From NCBI GenBank assembly GCA_017640725.1, contig JAEPQB010000001.1, positions 1 to 64,000 of the forward strand: a stretch of DNA of 64,000 nucleotides, given 5' to 3'. The DNA is from Kordiimonadaceae bacterium. GTDB taxonomy: Bacteria; Pseudomonadota; Alphaproteobacteria; Sphingomonadales; Kordiimonadaceae. Below, one piece after another: positions 14,767 through 24,742 of the stretch (positions within the stretch are counted from its first letter, which is position 1; every line of letters begins with the position of its first letter). A program made the position numbers and the translations under genes. The notes under the pieces are model-generated. The model saw only the letters and a list, made by a program, of their open reading frames with translations, searched no databases and had not been told where the DNA came from.

Positions 14767-17700
14767 GTGAAACTAACACGTCAAAGTTTGGATAATCCCG
14801 CAGCTGTTGCGATTGTGGCAGCCGTGATCATGTTATTGGGGGTCGCCTCAATATTTCAACTTCCTGCACAGCTTCTGCCACAGATTCAGAAACCGATAAT
14901 CTCAGTTGTGAACAGCTGGCCCGGCGCCTCCCCCGCGGAAATTGAAAGCGAAATAACCGTGCCGGTTGAAGAAGTGCTGCAAGGCACACCCGGCATGACT
15001 GAAATGATGTCTTGGAACATGGCCAACTTCGGCTTCATGCAGCTCGAATTTGCTATCGAGACCGACATGACACGGGCGCTGATTGACATCATCAGTCGCC
15101 TCAACCGCTTACGCCCTCTGCCCGCCAACGCCGAGAAACCACAGGTGATGATGGGGGAATGGGGCGATGCCAACGATCAGCTTATTGAATACTATGTCCA
15201 GCAGATACCCGGCACCGAGGACCGTGCGGCTGAAAACGGCAAATACCTCCGTGATGTCATCAAACCTCAGTTGCAGTCACTCTACGGTGTATCTGAAATC
15301 CAGTTCGACGACGGCAACGGTGGGCTTGGCGATCAATTGCAGATCATTTTTGACCCCTACCGCGCCGCGGAACTGGGTATCGACATCGCGCGTGTTCCTG
15401 CACGCATTGGTCGCTCTGCTGATATATCCAGTGGCATGGTCGATGTCGGCCGCAGACAATATACCGTGCGCTATGAGGGCCGATATGATGCCGATGAGCT
15501 TGCGGACCTGATTCTCGAATGGCGCAATGGCTTACCCATTAAACTGGGCGACATTGCCCGCATTGAAATCGGCCCTGGTCGCGCAGACGGATTTATCTAT
15601 CAAAACGGTAACCGTGCCTTCCGCCTGGGCGTTTCAAAAACAAACGATGCAAATGTGCTTGAGGCACTCTCGGTCGTGAAAGCACGCGTTGACGAGTTAA
15701 ACGCGGGCGAGTTCAAAGATCGCGGCCTTGTTGCTCAATATAGCTTCGACCCTGGCCTGTATATTGATCGTTCCATCAACTTGCTCGGCAGCAATTTGGT
15801 GATCGGTATGTTGCTCGCGATAACTGTTTTATGGCTATTCTTGCGCCAATGGCGCGCGACCATGCTGATTGCGATGGCAATTCCGCTCTCCCTACTGGCA
15901 ACATTCGTTGTACTGAACCTGACCGGCAGAACACTTAATGTGATCTCGCTCGCGGGTCTCGCGTTTGCCACCGGCATGGTTCTCGATGCCGCCATCGTCG
16001 TGCTTGAGAACATTGTGCGGCTCAGGGAACGCGGCGAAACACCGAAGGAAGCCAGTGACATGGGCGCCACGCAAGTGTGGGGTGCCTTGCTCGCATCAAC
16101 TGCCACCACAGTTGCGGTATTTATCCCAATCATGTTCCTCAAGGACGCGATTGGACAAATGTTTGCCGACCTCGCAATGACAATTGCCATCGGCGTTGGC
16201 GTTTCTTTGATTGTGGCGATGACGGTGTTACCAACCATGGCGCGATTTTGGATGCGTCAACTTCCTGACCCGGACGGCATCAAAACTGTTTGGGAACATT
16301 GGGCAGACAGGCTGATGTCCCTGACGGACAACAACTTCAAACGTGCGGGCTGGATTGCCGGGCTAATTGGTGCATCCTTCACTCTGTTTTTCCTGCTGAT
16401 GCCTCAACTTGATTATATGCCTCCTGTTAAGCGGGACACAGTAGACAGTTTCTTGTTCTTCCCACCGGGCACCAATGTAGAAACCGCAGACAATGAAATC
16501 GCGAAAGTCATCGACCAACGCGTCCAGCCGTACTTGACCGGCGAAAAAGAACCAAAAGTCAGGGATTATTTCTTGTGGTCCTTCCCAGGTGCAACTGGTG
16601 GATGGCTGGCACTCAACGCAGAAGACGGTACGCAAATCGATACATTGCAAAACATTGTGCAAACTGAGGTCATCGCTGGCATCCCAGATATGTTTGGTTT
16701 CACGCTTAGGCGTAGCCTTTTTGGCGGTTTTGGGGATGAAAATAGTGTAGAGCTCCGGATCAGCGCACCCGACCTTGAAGCAGCGAAAAACGCGGCGATG
16801 CAAGGTATGGGCATTGTGATGTCTCAAATCCCGGGCGCATCGGCTAATCCTCAGCCAGACCCTTTTGCAGAATCCTCTGAACTTCGTTTCGAACCAAATG
16901 ATGTCCGCTTGGCGGAAGTTGGTTGGAACCGCGGTGACTTAACGCAAGTTATCCTAGAACTGGGTCAAGGCTCATGGCTCGGCGAGTATTTTGACGGCAC
17001 TGAGCGGCTAGACATATACCTGAAGTCCGAACGCTTCAATACTCCCGAGGAAATCTCAGCGGTGCCGGTTCAGACCCCACTTGGTGGTGTCGTCCCGCTG
17101 GGTGAATTAGCAAACATCACAGCTGACCTCGGACCAAACGCGATTGTTCGAGTTGATCGTGTGCGGGCATACAGTTTGATGGTGAACCCACCTGAAGGCA
17201 TGGCACTGGATACGCTGATCACTGAACTTCAGACCAAGGTTGAACCGGGTCTGCGCGAAATCTTGCCTGCGAACGCGACAATCAAATATGCGGGTAGCGC
17301 CGATGATTTGGCACAGGCACTACTGGTACTAGGTCAAAACTTCGCGGTTGCACTCATACTGCTGACCCTGATCCTGGCGGGGCTTTTCAAATCCCTAAAA
17401 GACGCATTGATGGTTGTTGTAACAATCATCACAGCCGTCGCAGGCGGCATGATCGGTATTTATGTGATCAACCTGATCAAATTCCAGTCTCTCGACCTGC
17501 TTGGCATGATCGGCTTTATCATCTTGCTTGGGCTTGTGGTGAACAACGCAATTCTGCTGGTCGCACAAACCCGCAAAGCACAAAGCCGCGGTATGAACCG
17601 CCATGAAGCCGTACATGAAGCTCTGAGGCTCCGACTTCGCCCCATTTTCATGAGTACACTCACAAGCCTGTTTGGCATGTTGCCGCTTTTGATGTTCCCT

Positions 17701-17859
17701 GGCGCAGGCAGCGAAATTTACCGCGGCATGGCCGCTGCAATTGTGGGCGGCATGAGCATCTCAACCGTATTCACACTGGTGTTGCTTCCAAGCTTGCTCC
17801 AGTTCCGGTTTAGCGCTACACCACGCACCGCAATAACAAGCCCAACTGCCGCCGAATAG
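14767..17859 (+). CDS. RND efflux pump, inner-membrane permease (HAE1/AcrB family)
   Basis: From GTG 14767 the product is 1030 aa, the usual AcrB length, opening MKLTRQSLDNPAAVAIVAAV. Twelve membrane helices are visible in the standard 1+5 and 1+5 pattern with two large periplasmic loops (about 35-330 and 550-860). The TM4 segment reads GMVLDAAIVVLENI: the first proton-relay Asp is present but the second position of the usual DD pair is Ala. TM10-12 segments such as GLVVNNAILLV are normal. It is followed 35 bases later by its adaptor. An upstream in-frame TTG at 14680 runs through the operator-like repeat and is rejected. Substrate unknown. Confidence 0.93.
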   Translation: MKLTRQSLDNPAAVAIVAAVIMLLGVASIFQLPAQLLPQIQKPIISVVNSWPGASPAEIESEITVPVEEVLQGTPGMTEMMSWNMANFGFMQLEFAIETDMTRALIDIISRLNRLRPLPANAEKPQVMMGEWGDANDQLIEYYVQQIPGTEDRAAENGKYLRDVIKPQLQSLYGVSEIQFDDGNGGLGDQLQIIFDPYRAAELGIDIARVPARIGRSADISSGMVDVGRRQYTVRYEGRYDADELADLILEWRNGLPIKLGDIARIEIGPGRADGFIYQNGNRAFRLGVSKTNDANVLEALSVVKARVDELNAGEFKDRGLVAQYSFDPGLYIDRSINLLGSNLVIGMLLAITVLWLFLRQWRATMLIAMAIPLSLLATFVVLNLTGRTLNVISLAGLAFATGMVLDAAIVVLENIVRLRERGETPKEASDMGATQVWGALLASTATTVAVFIPIMFLKDAIGQMFADLAMTIAIGVGVSLIVAMTVLPTMARFWMRQLPDPDGIKTVWEHWADRLMSLTDNNFKRAGWIAGLIGASFTLFFLLMPQLDYMPPVKRDTVDSFLFFPPGTNVETADNEIAKVIDQRVQPYLTGEKEPKVRDYFLWSFPGATGGWLALNAEDGTQIDTLQNIVQTEVIAGIPDMFGFTLRRSLFGGFGDENSVELRISAPDLEAAKNAAMQGMGIVMSQIPGASANPQPDPFAESSELRFEPNDVRLAEVGWNRGDLTQVILELGQGSWLGEYFDGTERLDIYLKSERFNTPEEISAVPVQTPLGGVVPLGELANITADLGPNAIVRVDRVRAYSLMVNPPEGMALDTLITELQTKVEPGLREILPANATIKYAGSADDLAQALLVLGQNFAVALILLTLILAGLFKSLKDALMVVVTIITAVAGGMIGIYVINLIKFQSLDLLGMIGFIILLGLVVNNAILLVAQTRKAQSRGMNRHEAVHEALRLRLRPIFMSTLTSLFGMLPLLMFPGAGSEIYRGMAAAIVGGMSISTVFTLVLLPSLLQFRFSATPRTAITSPTAAE

Positions 17860-17894
17860 ATAATTTACAAGACTTTTAAGAAACAGAATTCGAC

Positions 17895-18953
17895 ATGCGA
17901 AAAACAATAATATCAAAAGCCTTCGGGCTCGCAATTTTGGCTGGGCTAAGCGCAGCGCCAGCATACAGCCAACAGCAAGAAATGCCGCCAGCGCAAGTGC
18001 AGGTGGCAACCGCTGAAATCCGTTTGATGGCGCCCCAGATTGACGTGACAGGCACGGTTATCAGCTTGAATGACAGCCGCATTGCCACAGAGGTGGAAGG
18101 CCGCCTGAAAAGCATTGCTAATGTGGGCGAATATGTGGACGCAGGAGACGTCATTGCAACAATTGATGACCGTCTGCTTTCAGTTGCGCTTCGACAGGCC
18201 ACTGCCGCCCTGAAGCGGTTGGAAGCTGACATGGTATTTCGCGAGGAAGAAGTAAAACGCTTTCAGGATCTCGCATCCCGCGACAATGCCTCGCAGTCGC
18301 GCCTGCAGGAAGTCATCGCCCAGCGCGAAATGGTGGCGCAGGATATTGAAGACGCGCGAGCACGCGTTGAACGTGCGCAGGGAGATTTGGACCGCGCCCA
18401 AATTCGTGCTCCCTTCCCCGGTACCGTTGTTGAGCGCCTTGCCAATAACGGCGAGTATTTAAACATTGGCGCCAATGTTGTGCGGCTCGTGGATACAACG
18501 AATCTTGAGATTGCAATACCTGCCCCCATCGCGGTCATGCCTTACCTGAATGCCGGCGCAAATGTTGATGTGACAGCTGCTGACGCCTCGCACAGTTTGC
18601 CAATCCGTACCGTTGTGCCTGTGGGTGACATGGTCTCACGCATGGTTGAAGTGCGGCTCACTGCCTCTGATGCCGGTTGGATTATTGGTACGCCCGTTAA
18701 GGTGAGCCTGCCCCGTGCGGAAGCCCGCACAGGCCTGGCCGTGCCGCGCGATGCTGTCGTGCTCAAGGGTGGTTCAATGTATTTCTTCAAAGTGAACGGT
18801 GACAATACGGCTGAACGCGTTGCAGCAGACCTGCGCAACGCTATTGGCCTGTGGGTCCCCGTTGAAGGTGGTGTTGCCGAGGGTGACAAGGTCGTGATCC
18901 GCGGTGCTGAACGTCTGCAGCCCGGTCAATCAGTGCAAATCATGGAGCCCTGA
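17895..18953 (+). CDS. RND efflux periplasmic adaptor (membrane fusion protein)
   Basis: A 352-aa exported adaptor with signal peptide MRKTIISKAFGLAILAGLSA. The lipoyl half-domains are at about 55-85 (EVEGRLKSIANVGEYVDAGD) and 165-195 (IRAPFPGTVVERLANNGEYL), separated by an alpha-helical hairpin coiled coil (about 95-160) and followed by beta-barrel and membrane-proximal domains. It lies after the permease gene, the reverse of the usual adaptor-permease order, and no TolC-type outer-membrane gene follows; the pump would have to borrow one encoded elsewhere. Confidence 0.93.
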   Translation: MRKTIISKAFGLAILAGLSAAPAYSQQQEMPPAQVQVATAEIRLMAPQIDVTGTVISLNDSRIATEVEGRLKSIANVGEYVDAGDVIATIDDRLLSVALRQATAALKRLEADMVFREEEVKRFQDLASRDNASQSRLQEVIAQREMVAQDIEDARARVERAQGDLDRAQIRAPFPGTVVERLANNGEYLNIGANVVRLVDTTNLEIAIPAPIAVMPYLNAGANVDVTAADASHSLPIRTVVPVGDMVSRMVEVRLTASDAGWIIGTPVKVSLPRAEARTGLAVPRDAVVLKGGSMYFFKVNGDNTAERVAADLRNAIGLWVPVEGGVAEGDKVVIRGAERLQPGQSVQIMEP

Positions 18954-18963
18954 AACGGGCTCC
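18944..18963. terminator. Hairpin between the convergent RND adaptor and metH genes
   Basis: GGAGCCC-TGAAAC-GGGCTCC; the plus-strand stop codon lies in the loop. It sits four bases from the metH stop on the other strand. T tracts are poor, so this is a candidate bidirectional attenuation or termination site only. Confidence 0.4.
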
Positions 18964-18967
18964 AATT

Positions 18968-21598
18968 CTAATCCGCTAGGTTTGGCCTCAACCACCGCGT
19001 CGCCGTATCGGTGTCCACGCCGCGACGATTGGCATAGTCCTGAAGCTGATCTTTATCTATCTTGCCCACACCAAAATAGCGCGCCTCAGGGTGCGCGAAG
19101 TAGAAGCCACTGACAGCTGCGGTTGGCAACATCGCGTAGCTGTTCGTGAGCGCTACGCCCGTTGTTTCGGACGCGTCCAACAACCGGAATAATTCCACTT
19201 TTTCAGAGTGATCAGGACAAGCTGGATAGCCCGGTGCGGGGCGAATGCCCTGGTATCGCTCTTTAATCAGGTCTTCGTTGCTCAGCGTCTCGTCGGCAGC
19301 AAAACCCCAAAACTCTGTGCGCACGCGCTCGTGCATGCGTTCAGCAAAGGCTTCTGCAAGACGATCGGCAAGCGCCTTGAGCAGGATTTCATTATAATCA
19401 TCGCTGGCTGCTTTATAGCGCTCAACATGTTCGTCAATGCCGTGCCCGGCTGTGACAACAAAGCCACCCATGTAGTCTGCAGGTCCGCCCTTCGGCGCAA
19501 CAAAGTCTGCAAGGCAATCGTTGCTTCGGCCCGCACGCTTCTGCACTTGCTGCCGCAAGAAATGGAATTTGCTGAGTTCAGTGTCGCGCGTATCATCTTC
19601 ATAAAGCTGAACATCATCGCCGTCACGTGCTGCTGGCCAGAAGCCCACAACCGCTTTGGCCGTCAGCCAATTTTCCTCGACGATTGTTGTGAGCATCGCC
19701 TGCGCGTCTTCAAACAAACTCCTCGCGCTCTCACCTACAATCTCATCATCAAGAATTGCGGGATATGTTCCCGCCAGTTCCCATGTGCGGAAAAACGGTG
19801 TCCAGTCGATGCGCTCCACCAATTCCTGTAGTGGATAGTCGTCAAATACCTTAGTGCCAAGGAATTGGGGTTTATTCGGGGTGTATTCATCAAAGGAAAC
19901 TTGGGCAGCATTGTCGCGTGCTGCATCGAGCGTCACCAGCCTGTCCACTTTGGGTTTGGCCAGGCGCTTTTCGCGAATATCATCATATTCTGCTTTGGTG
20001 TCGCCGACGAATTTGTCCTTGAGGTCGTCGGACAATAGATTACTGGCAACGCCAACCGCCCTTGAGGCATCGAGCACATGCACCACCGGCCCCGTGTACT
20101 CTGGCGCGATCTTAACCGCGGTATGAACCCGACTGGTTGTGGCGCCGCCGATAAGCAGTGGCACCTTGAAATCCGCGCGTTCCATTTCCGCGGCAACGGT
20201 TACCATTTCATCCAGCGAAGGTGTAATCAGGCCAGAAAGGCCGATGATGTCTGCGCCATGGTCGTTCGCTGCCTGCAGAATATCGGACCACGGCACCATT
20301 ACGCCCATGTCGATCACTTCATAATTGTTGCACTGCAGAACGACGCCGACGATGTTTTTGCCAATGTCATGCACGTCGCCCTTCACTGTCGCCATGATGA
20401 CCTTGCCCTTGGCGGCGGCACCCTCTTCTTTTTCGTCTTCAATAAACGGCTGTAGGTAGTTAACGGCCTGCTTCATTACGCGGGCGGACTTCACTACCTG
20501 CGGCAGGAACATTTCGCCTGCCCCAAACAAATCACCCACTACGTTCATGCCGTCCATCAGCGGCCCTTCAATCACCTGAATCGGGCGATCAAACTGCTGT
20601 CGGGCTTCTTCTGCATCTTCGGTAATATAGTCCGCTATGCCTTTAACAAGCGCATGCTCCATGCGCTTTGCCACCGGCTGTTCGCGCCAGGAAAGGTCTT
20701 CAACTTTTTTCTTCCCGCCCTGGCCTTTGTATTCGTCGGCAACATCAAGCAAACGCTCTGTCGCATCGTCACGGCGGTTCAGGATCACGTCTTCGACGCG
20801 TTCTTTCAGTTCAGCCGGAATATCGGAATAGACCGTCAGCTGGCCCGCATTCACAATGCCCATATCCATGCCGGCCCGGATGGCGTGGTAGAGGAACACA
20901 CTGTGCATCGCCTCGCGAACCGGATTATTGCCGCGGAACGAAAAAGACACGTTGGATACACCGCCCGATACCTTCGCATGCGGCAGGTGGGTTTTGATCA
21001 GACGCGTGGCTTCGATGAAGTCCACACCGTAATTGTTGTGTTCTTCAATGCCGGTTGCCACGGCAAAAATGTTCGGGTCGAAGATGATATCTTCGGGTGG
21101 AAAACCTACCTCGTCCACCAGCACTTCATAGGAGCGCTTGCAGATTTCGAACTTACGTTCGATGCTGTCGGCCTGACCGTCTTCATCAAACGCCATCACC
21201 ACAACGGCGGCGCCGTAACGCATGATGCGCTTGGCTTGCTCGACAAATGGCTCCTTGCCTTCCTTTAGGCTGATGGAGTTTACAACCGCTTTGCCCTGCA
21301 CGCACTTAAGGCCAGCTTCAATGACGGGCCATTTGGAGCTGTCAATCATCACAGGTACACGCGCGATATCTGGTTCCGCCGCAATGCGGTTCAGGAACTT
21401 CACCATGGCGTCTTCAGCGTCCAACATGGCGTCATCCATGTTGATATCAATGATTTGGGCGCCGCCCTCTACCTGATGACGCGCAACCTCAACGGCGGTT
21501 TCATAGTCGCCTTCAAAAATCAGCTTTTTGAAGCGCGCAGAACCCGCAACATTAGTGCGTTCCCCCACATTGATGAATTGTGCGATGGGCTTACTCAT
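18968..21598 (-). CDS. metH: Cobalamin-dependent methionine synthase, pterin-B12-activation part
   Basis: MetH transfers a methyl group from 5-methyl-THF to homocysteine. This 876-aa protein has the pterin-binding domain (about 1-280, opening [19 protein letters not shown]), the cap and B12-binding domains (about 300-560) with the cobalt-ligating His in [15 protein letters not shown] near 415, and the SAM-dependent reactivation domain (about 570-876) with [12 protein letters not shown]. The homocysteine-binding domain is absent here and is encoded by the gene five bases upstream. It therefore functions as one half of a two-subunit MetH. Confidence 0.95.
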   Translation of the reverse strand: MSKPIAQFINVGERTNVAGSARFKKLIFEGDYETAVEVARHQVEGGAQIIDINMDDAMLDAEDAMVKFLNRIAAEPDIARVPVMIDSSKWPVIEAGLKCVQGKAVVNSISLKEGKEPFVEQAKRIMRYGAAVVVMAFDEDGQADSIERKFEICKRSYEVLVDEVGFPPEDIIFDPNIFAVATGIEEHNNYGVDFIEATRLIKTHLPHAKVSGGVSNVSFSFRGNNPVREAMHSVFLYHAIRAGMDMGIVNAGQLTVYSDIPAELKERVEDVILNRRDDATERLLDVADEYKGQGGKKKVEDLSWREQPVAKRMEHALVKGIADYITEDAEEARQQFDRPIQVIEGPLMDGMNVVGDLFGAGEMFLPQVVKSARVMKQAVNYLQPFIEDEKEEGAAAKGKVIMATVKGDVHDIGKNIVGVVLQCNNYEVIDMGVMVPWSDILQAANDHGADIIGLSGLITPSLDEMVTVAAEMERADFKVPLLIGGATTSRVHTAVKIAPEYTGPVVHVLDASRAVGVASNLLSDDLKDKFVGDTKAEYDDIREKRLAKPKVDRLVTLDAARDNAAQVSFDEYTPNKPQFLGTKVFDDYPLQELVERIDWTPFFRTWELAGTYPAILDDEIVGESARSLFEDAQAMLTTIVEENWLTAKAVVGFWPAARDGDDVQLYEDDTRDTELSKFHFLRQQVQKRAGRSNDCLADFVAPKGGPADYMGGFVVTAGHGIDEHVERYKAASDDYNEILLKALADRLAEAFAERMHERVRTEFWGFAADETLSNEDLIKERYQGIRPAPGYPACPDHSEKVELFRLLDASETTGVALTNSYAMLPTAAVSGFYFAHPEARYFGVGKIDKDQLQDYANRRGVDTDTATRWLRPNLAD

Positions 21599-21603
21599 AA
21601 ACT

Positions 21604-22692
21604 CTACTCTGCAGCCTTCAGGGTCGAAATAGAAACCGGGTCAATTCCAGAAAGACGCATCACCGGGTCAGTGCCTTGCACCGCGCGCGGCGCATGCATG
21701 GCGACAGCGTCCGCAATCGCTCCGATATGTTCTGGTGTGGTGCCACAGCATCCGCCAACAATATTGAGAATGCCCTCTTCCGCCCAGCCTTTCAGCAATC
21801 CAGCAGTTACTTCCGGTGTTTCATCATACTCGCCCATCTCATTTGGCAGACCGGCATTTGGATAGACACAGACACGCGTGTCGGCAATTGCCGCGATTGT
21901 GACCGCATGGGGCCGCAGCAATTCAGCGCCAAAAGCGCAATTCAGGCCCACCGCAAACGGTTTTACGTGGCGCACACTGTGCCAAAAGGCCTCAATTGTT
22001 TGGCCGGACAAATTACGGCCAGACATGTCTGTGATCGTGCAGGACATGAACACAGGCAACCTGATGCCTTGCTCTTCGAATACTTCTTCGGTGGCAAAAA
22101 TCGCGGCTTTGGCATTCAGCGTATCAAAGATGGTCTCAATCAGGATGATATCCACACCACCTTCAATCAACCCTTCAACCTGTTCTTTGTAGGACGCCAT
22201 AACTTCGTCAAATGACACCGACCTGAAGCCGGGATTGTCAACGTCTGGTGATACCGAAAGCGACTGGTTCATGGGACCAATCGAGCCGGCCACGAACCTG
22301 GGTTTGTCGGGGGTTTTTTCGGTCCACTCGTCAGCAATCTCCCGCGCAAGCTTGGCACCCTCAACGTTCATTTCGCGCACGATTTCCTGCATGTCATAGT
22401 CCGCCATGGAGACACCGGTTGCGTTAAATGTGTCGGTTTCAATGATGTCTGCACCTGCCGCCAAAAACGCGTCATGGATCTTGCGGATCACGCTCGGCTT
22501 TGTCAGCACCAGCAAGTCATTGTTGCCTTTAAGGTCTTTGTGCCAGTCTTTGAAACGCTCACCGCGATAGTCGGCTTCCTGTAATTTTTCTTTCTGGATC
22601 ATGGTGCCCATGGCGCCGTCCATTATCAGAATACGTTCGTCTGCCAATTTGGCCAATTGGGCTTCTACGGTGCTTGGTTGGTGTGTGGACAT
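21604..22692 (-). CDS. metH: Methionine synthase, homocysteine S-methyltransferase subunit
   Basis: From ATG 22692 the product is 362 aa, the size of the N-terminal MetH homocysteine-binding barrel. The opening [13 protein letters not shown], the zinc ligand region [11 protein letters not shown] (about 235) and the [11 protein letters not shown] pair of zinc cysteines near 305 are complete. Longer in-frame starts overlap metF and are rejected. It is the partner of the downstream pterin/B12 subunit; the split into two genes is known from several alphaproteobacteria, so it is not a frameshift. Confidence 0.93.
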   Translation of the reverse strand: MSTHQPSTVEAQLAKLADERILIMDGAMGTMIQKEKLQEADYRGERFKDWHKDLKGNNDLLVLTKPSVIRKIHDAFLAAGADIIETDTFNATGVSMADYDMQEIVREMNVEGAKLAREIADEWTEKTPDKPRFVAGSIGPMNQSLSVSPDVDNPGFRSVSFDEVMASYKEQVEGLIEGGVDIILIETIFDTLNAKAAIFATEEVFEEQGIRLPVFMSCTITDMSGRNLSGQTIEAFWHSVRHVKPFAVGLNCAFGAELLRPHAVTIAAIADTRVCVYPNAGLPNEMGEYDETPEVTAGLLKGWAEEGILNIVGGCCGTTPEHIGAIADAVAMHAPRAVQGTDPVMRLSGIDPVSISTLKAAE

Positions 22693-22703
22693 GATGCAGC
22701 CCC

Positions 22704-23615
22704 TTATTGGCTCGCAGGGGCGCGGTGCCCCAGCATGTGACAAACGGCAAACGTGAGATCCGCTCTGTTGAGTGTATAAAAGTGAAAGTCCCGCACACCG
22801 CCTGCATAGAGTTTCCGGCATAATTCACCAGCAACTGTTGCGGCAACAAGCGCCCGGGTGTCGGGGCGGTCATCCAAACCCTCAAACAAGTGACCGAGCC
22901 ATTCAGGCACAGTGGCACCCGTTGATCCGGCAAAGTTTTTGAGGGTTTTGAAGTTGGAGACCGGCAGAATGCCGGGAACAATCGGCACATCTATACCAAA
23001 GGATTGGCAATGGTCCAGAAAACGGAAATATTGGTCTGGTTCAAAGAAAAACTGAGTGATCGCCCGGTTGGCACCCGCATCAATTTTTCGCTTCAAATTA
23101 TCCAAGTCGGCCGCAAGGTTGGGACTATCTGGATGAATTTCTGGGTAAGCCCCAACCGAAATATCAAAATCCCCTATAGCTTTGATGCCGGCCACCAATT
23201 CTTCCGCGTTGGCGTAACCGCCAGGATGCGGTTCATACCTATTGGCGCCCTCGGGCGGGTCTCCGCGCAAAGCAACAATGCTGCTTACACCGGCATCCTT
23301 ATAGTCCTGGATGACTGCATCCACCTCGTCCCGTGTTGCGCCCACGCATGTAAGGTGTGCTGCCGGTTTAAGGGAAGTTTCATCCAAAATACGCTTCACC
23401 GTATTATGGGTGCGCTCCCGCGTTGAGCCGCCTGCCCCGTAAGTGACAGAAACGAAGGAAGGGTTGAGCACTTCCAGCTTCTTGATAGAGGACCACAAGG
23501 TTTCTTCCATCTTGGGTGTTTTAGGCGGGAAAAACTCAAAGGATACATTGGCATCCGTAATAGGAGCCGCAAACAAGGAGCCTGAACGCGCTAATGTGTC
23601 ATTGAAATCCATCAT
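22704..23615 (-). CDS. metF: 5,10-methylenetetrahydrofolate reductase
   Basis: FAD enzyme that produces 5-methyl-THF for MetH. The 303-aa product contains [19 protein letters not shown] (substrate Glu near 29), [32 protein letters not shown] and [11 protein letters not shown], all typical of MetF. Start ATG 23615 (or 23612) follows AAGGG eight bases upstream and lies just after the regulator stop. It sits between the SahR-like regulator and the two metH genes, so the operon gathers the methyl-folate branch of methionine synthesis. Confidence 0.95.
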   Translation of the reverse strand: MMDFNDTLARSGSLFAAPITDANVSFEFFPPKTPKMEETLWSSIKKLEVLNPSFVSVTYGAGGSTRERTHNTVKRILDETSLKPAAHLTCVGATRDEVDAVIQDYKDAGVSSIVALRGDPPEGANRYEPHPGGYANAEELVAGIKAIGDFDISVGAYPEIHPDSPNLAADLDNLKRKIDAGANRAITQFFFEPDQYFRFLDHCQSFGIDVPIVPGILPVSNFKTLKNFAGSTGATVPEWLGHLFEGLDDRPDTRALVAATVAGELCRKLYAGGVRDFHFYTLNRADLTFAVCHMLGHRAPASQ

Positions 23616-23619
23616 GGCG

Positions 23620-24549
23620 TCAGCCCTTCTTTCCAAAATTCCAGATTGTGACCCTTAATTTGCCACCGTCTAAGTGCGAGAGTGTGTTCAATTTTAACCC
23701 TGTAGAGTTACCCCACTGTTCGATTTCCCCATCTTCGAAGCCCAAGCGGCGATGCGCATGCTCATCCCGCAAGAATTCTTCTTCATGCGGTGCGAAATCT
23801 GCGATCAAAATTTTGCCCTCAGGGGCCAGAACACGGCCCGCTTCGTCCAAAGCGCGGGCCGGAAATTCGGCAAAGTGCAAAACTTGGTGAAATACGATCA
23901 GGTCCTGGCTGGCCTCTTCAAGGCCAAGTTCATACATGTCCCCAAGACGAACCTGGGCGTGACCCAGGTCTTTTCCATCCAAATTGGCTCGAGCGATATT
24001 GAGCATGGCCCGAGAGACATCAATACCAAGCGCTTGTTCAGCTTGCGGCGCAAATAACTCGAGCATGCGGCCCGTACCCGTACCGATGTCCAGAAGAGAT
24101 CTGATCTGCCCTTGACCCTGCTGCTTTAACAGTTCCGCTTCCACCTGCTCTTCAGCCACATAAAGCGAGCGCAACCGGTTCCAGTCGGCGGCATTTTCCT
24201 GAAAATAAGACTGGGCTTTGTCGGCTCTTTCCTGGCGAATCGACACCAAACTTTGGATATCACCCTCCAAAACTTCGACATCGCGTTCCAATATGTCTAC
24301 AAGCGCGGCGTTCAGAGACCCGGCAACACCATCATTGGCCAGCCGATAAAATACCTGCGTACCCTCTTGAAAACGGTTCAACAGGCCCGCTTCACCCATC
24401 AATTTCAGATGCCGGGACACCCGTGGCTGGCTTTGGTCAAGAATTTGAACAAGCTCGCCAACCGTCAATTCTCCCTTTGAAAGCAAGGCGATAATCCGCA
24501 AACGAGTTGCCTCGCCGGCGCCGCGCAATGCTGACAATAGGTGGTTCAT
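23620..24549 (-). CDS. ArsR-type regulator fused to a methyltransferase-like domain (SahR-like)
   Basis: From ATG 24549 (GGAG seven bases upstream) the protein is 309 aa. Residues about 5-85 form an ArsR winged helix (GELTVGELVQILDQSQPRVS and RHLKLMGEAGLL), and residues about 140-305 form a class I methyltransferase fold with ILDIGTGTGRMLELF-type motif I (LLDIGTGTGRMLELF near 156). Regulators of this design before metF/metH in alphaproteobacteria have been described as SahR, which senses S-adenosylhomocysteine. The methyltransferase-like domain may be the SAH sensor. Autoregulation through the adjacent palindrome is likely. Confidence 0.82.
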   Translation of the reverse strand: MNHLLSALRGAGEATRLRIIALLSKGELTVGELVQILDQSQPRVSRHLKLMGEAGLLNRFQEGTQVFYRLANDGVAGSLNAALVDILERDVEVLEGDIQSLVSIRQERADKAQSYFQENAADWNRLRSLYVAEEQVEAELLKQQGQGQIRSLLDIGTGTGRMLELFAPQAEQALGIDVSRAMLNIARANLDGKDLGHAQVRLGDMYELGLEEASQDLIVFHQVLHFAEFPARALDEAGRVLAPEGKILIADFAPHEEEFLRDEHAHRRLGFEDGEIEQWGNSTGLKLNTLSHLDGGKLRVTIWNFGKKG

Positions 24550-24578
24550 GGGGAGGCTCCGCATATTGATTGCAAATA

Positions 24579-24600
24579 TATATAAAGAATTCTTTATATA
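24579..24600. promoter_or_regulatory. Perfect 22-bp palindrome, candidate operator of the met operon
   Basis: TATATAAAGAA followed directly by its own reverse complement, centred at 24589/24590, about 40 bp before the regulator start. AT-rich dyads of this kind suit ArsR dimers. It lies between the divergent sahR-like and mlaA genes. No SAM or SAH riboswitch fold was recognised in 24550-24742. Confidence 0.65.
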
Positions 24601-24742
24601 AGTAAAGTTTGATTTTAATGAAATGGATCAGAAAATTGTGATTGTTAGTCGCTACACCACTCGGTGCAATCTTGATAAAGCCATAATCTATGGTCAAATA
24701 GCCAACGTACTCAGCTCAACTGTGCACCAATCTGGATCGTTT

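Noticed and set aside
20654-21268. 204-aa frame opposite metH
   Set aside because: Codon-bias shadow of an intact conserved enzyme, without start signal.
21599-21603. Frameshift splitting a single metH gene
   Set aside because: Both pieces have sensible termini and full domains, and a two-gene form is known in alphaproteobacteria.
24550-24742. SAM or SAH riboswitch before the methionine operon
   Set aside because: No riboswitch fold was recognised; a perfect palindrome plus an adjacent ArsR-type regulator explain control by a protein.
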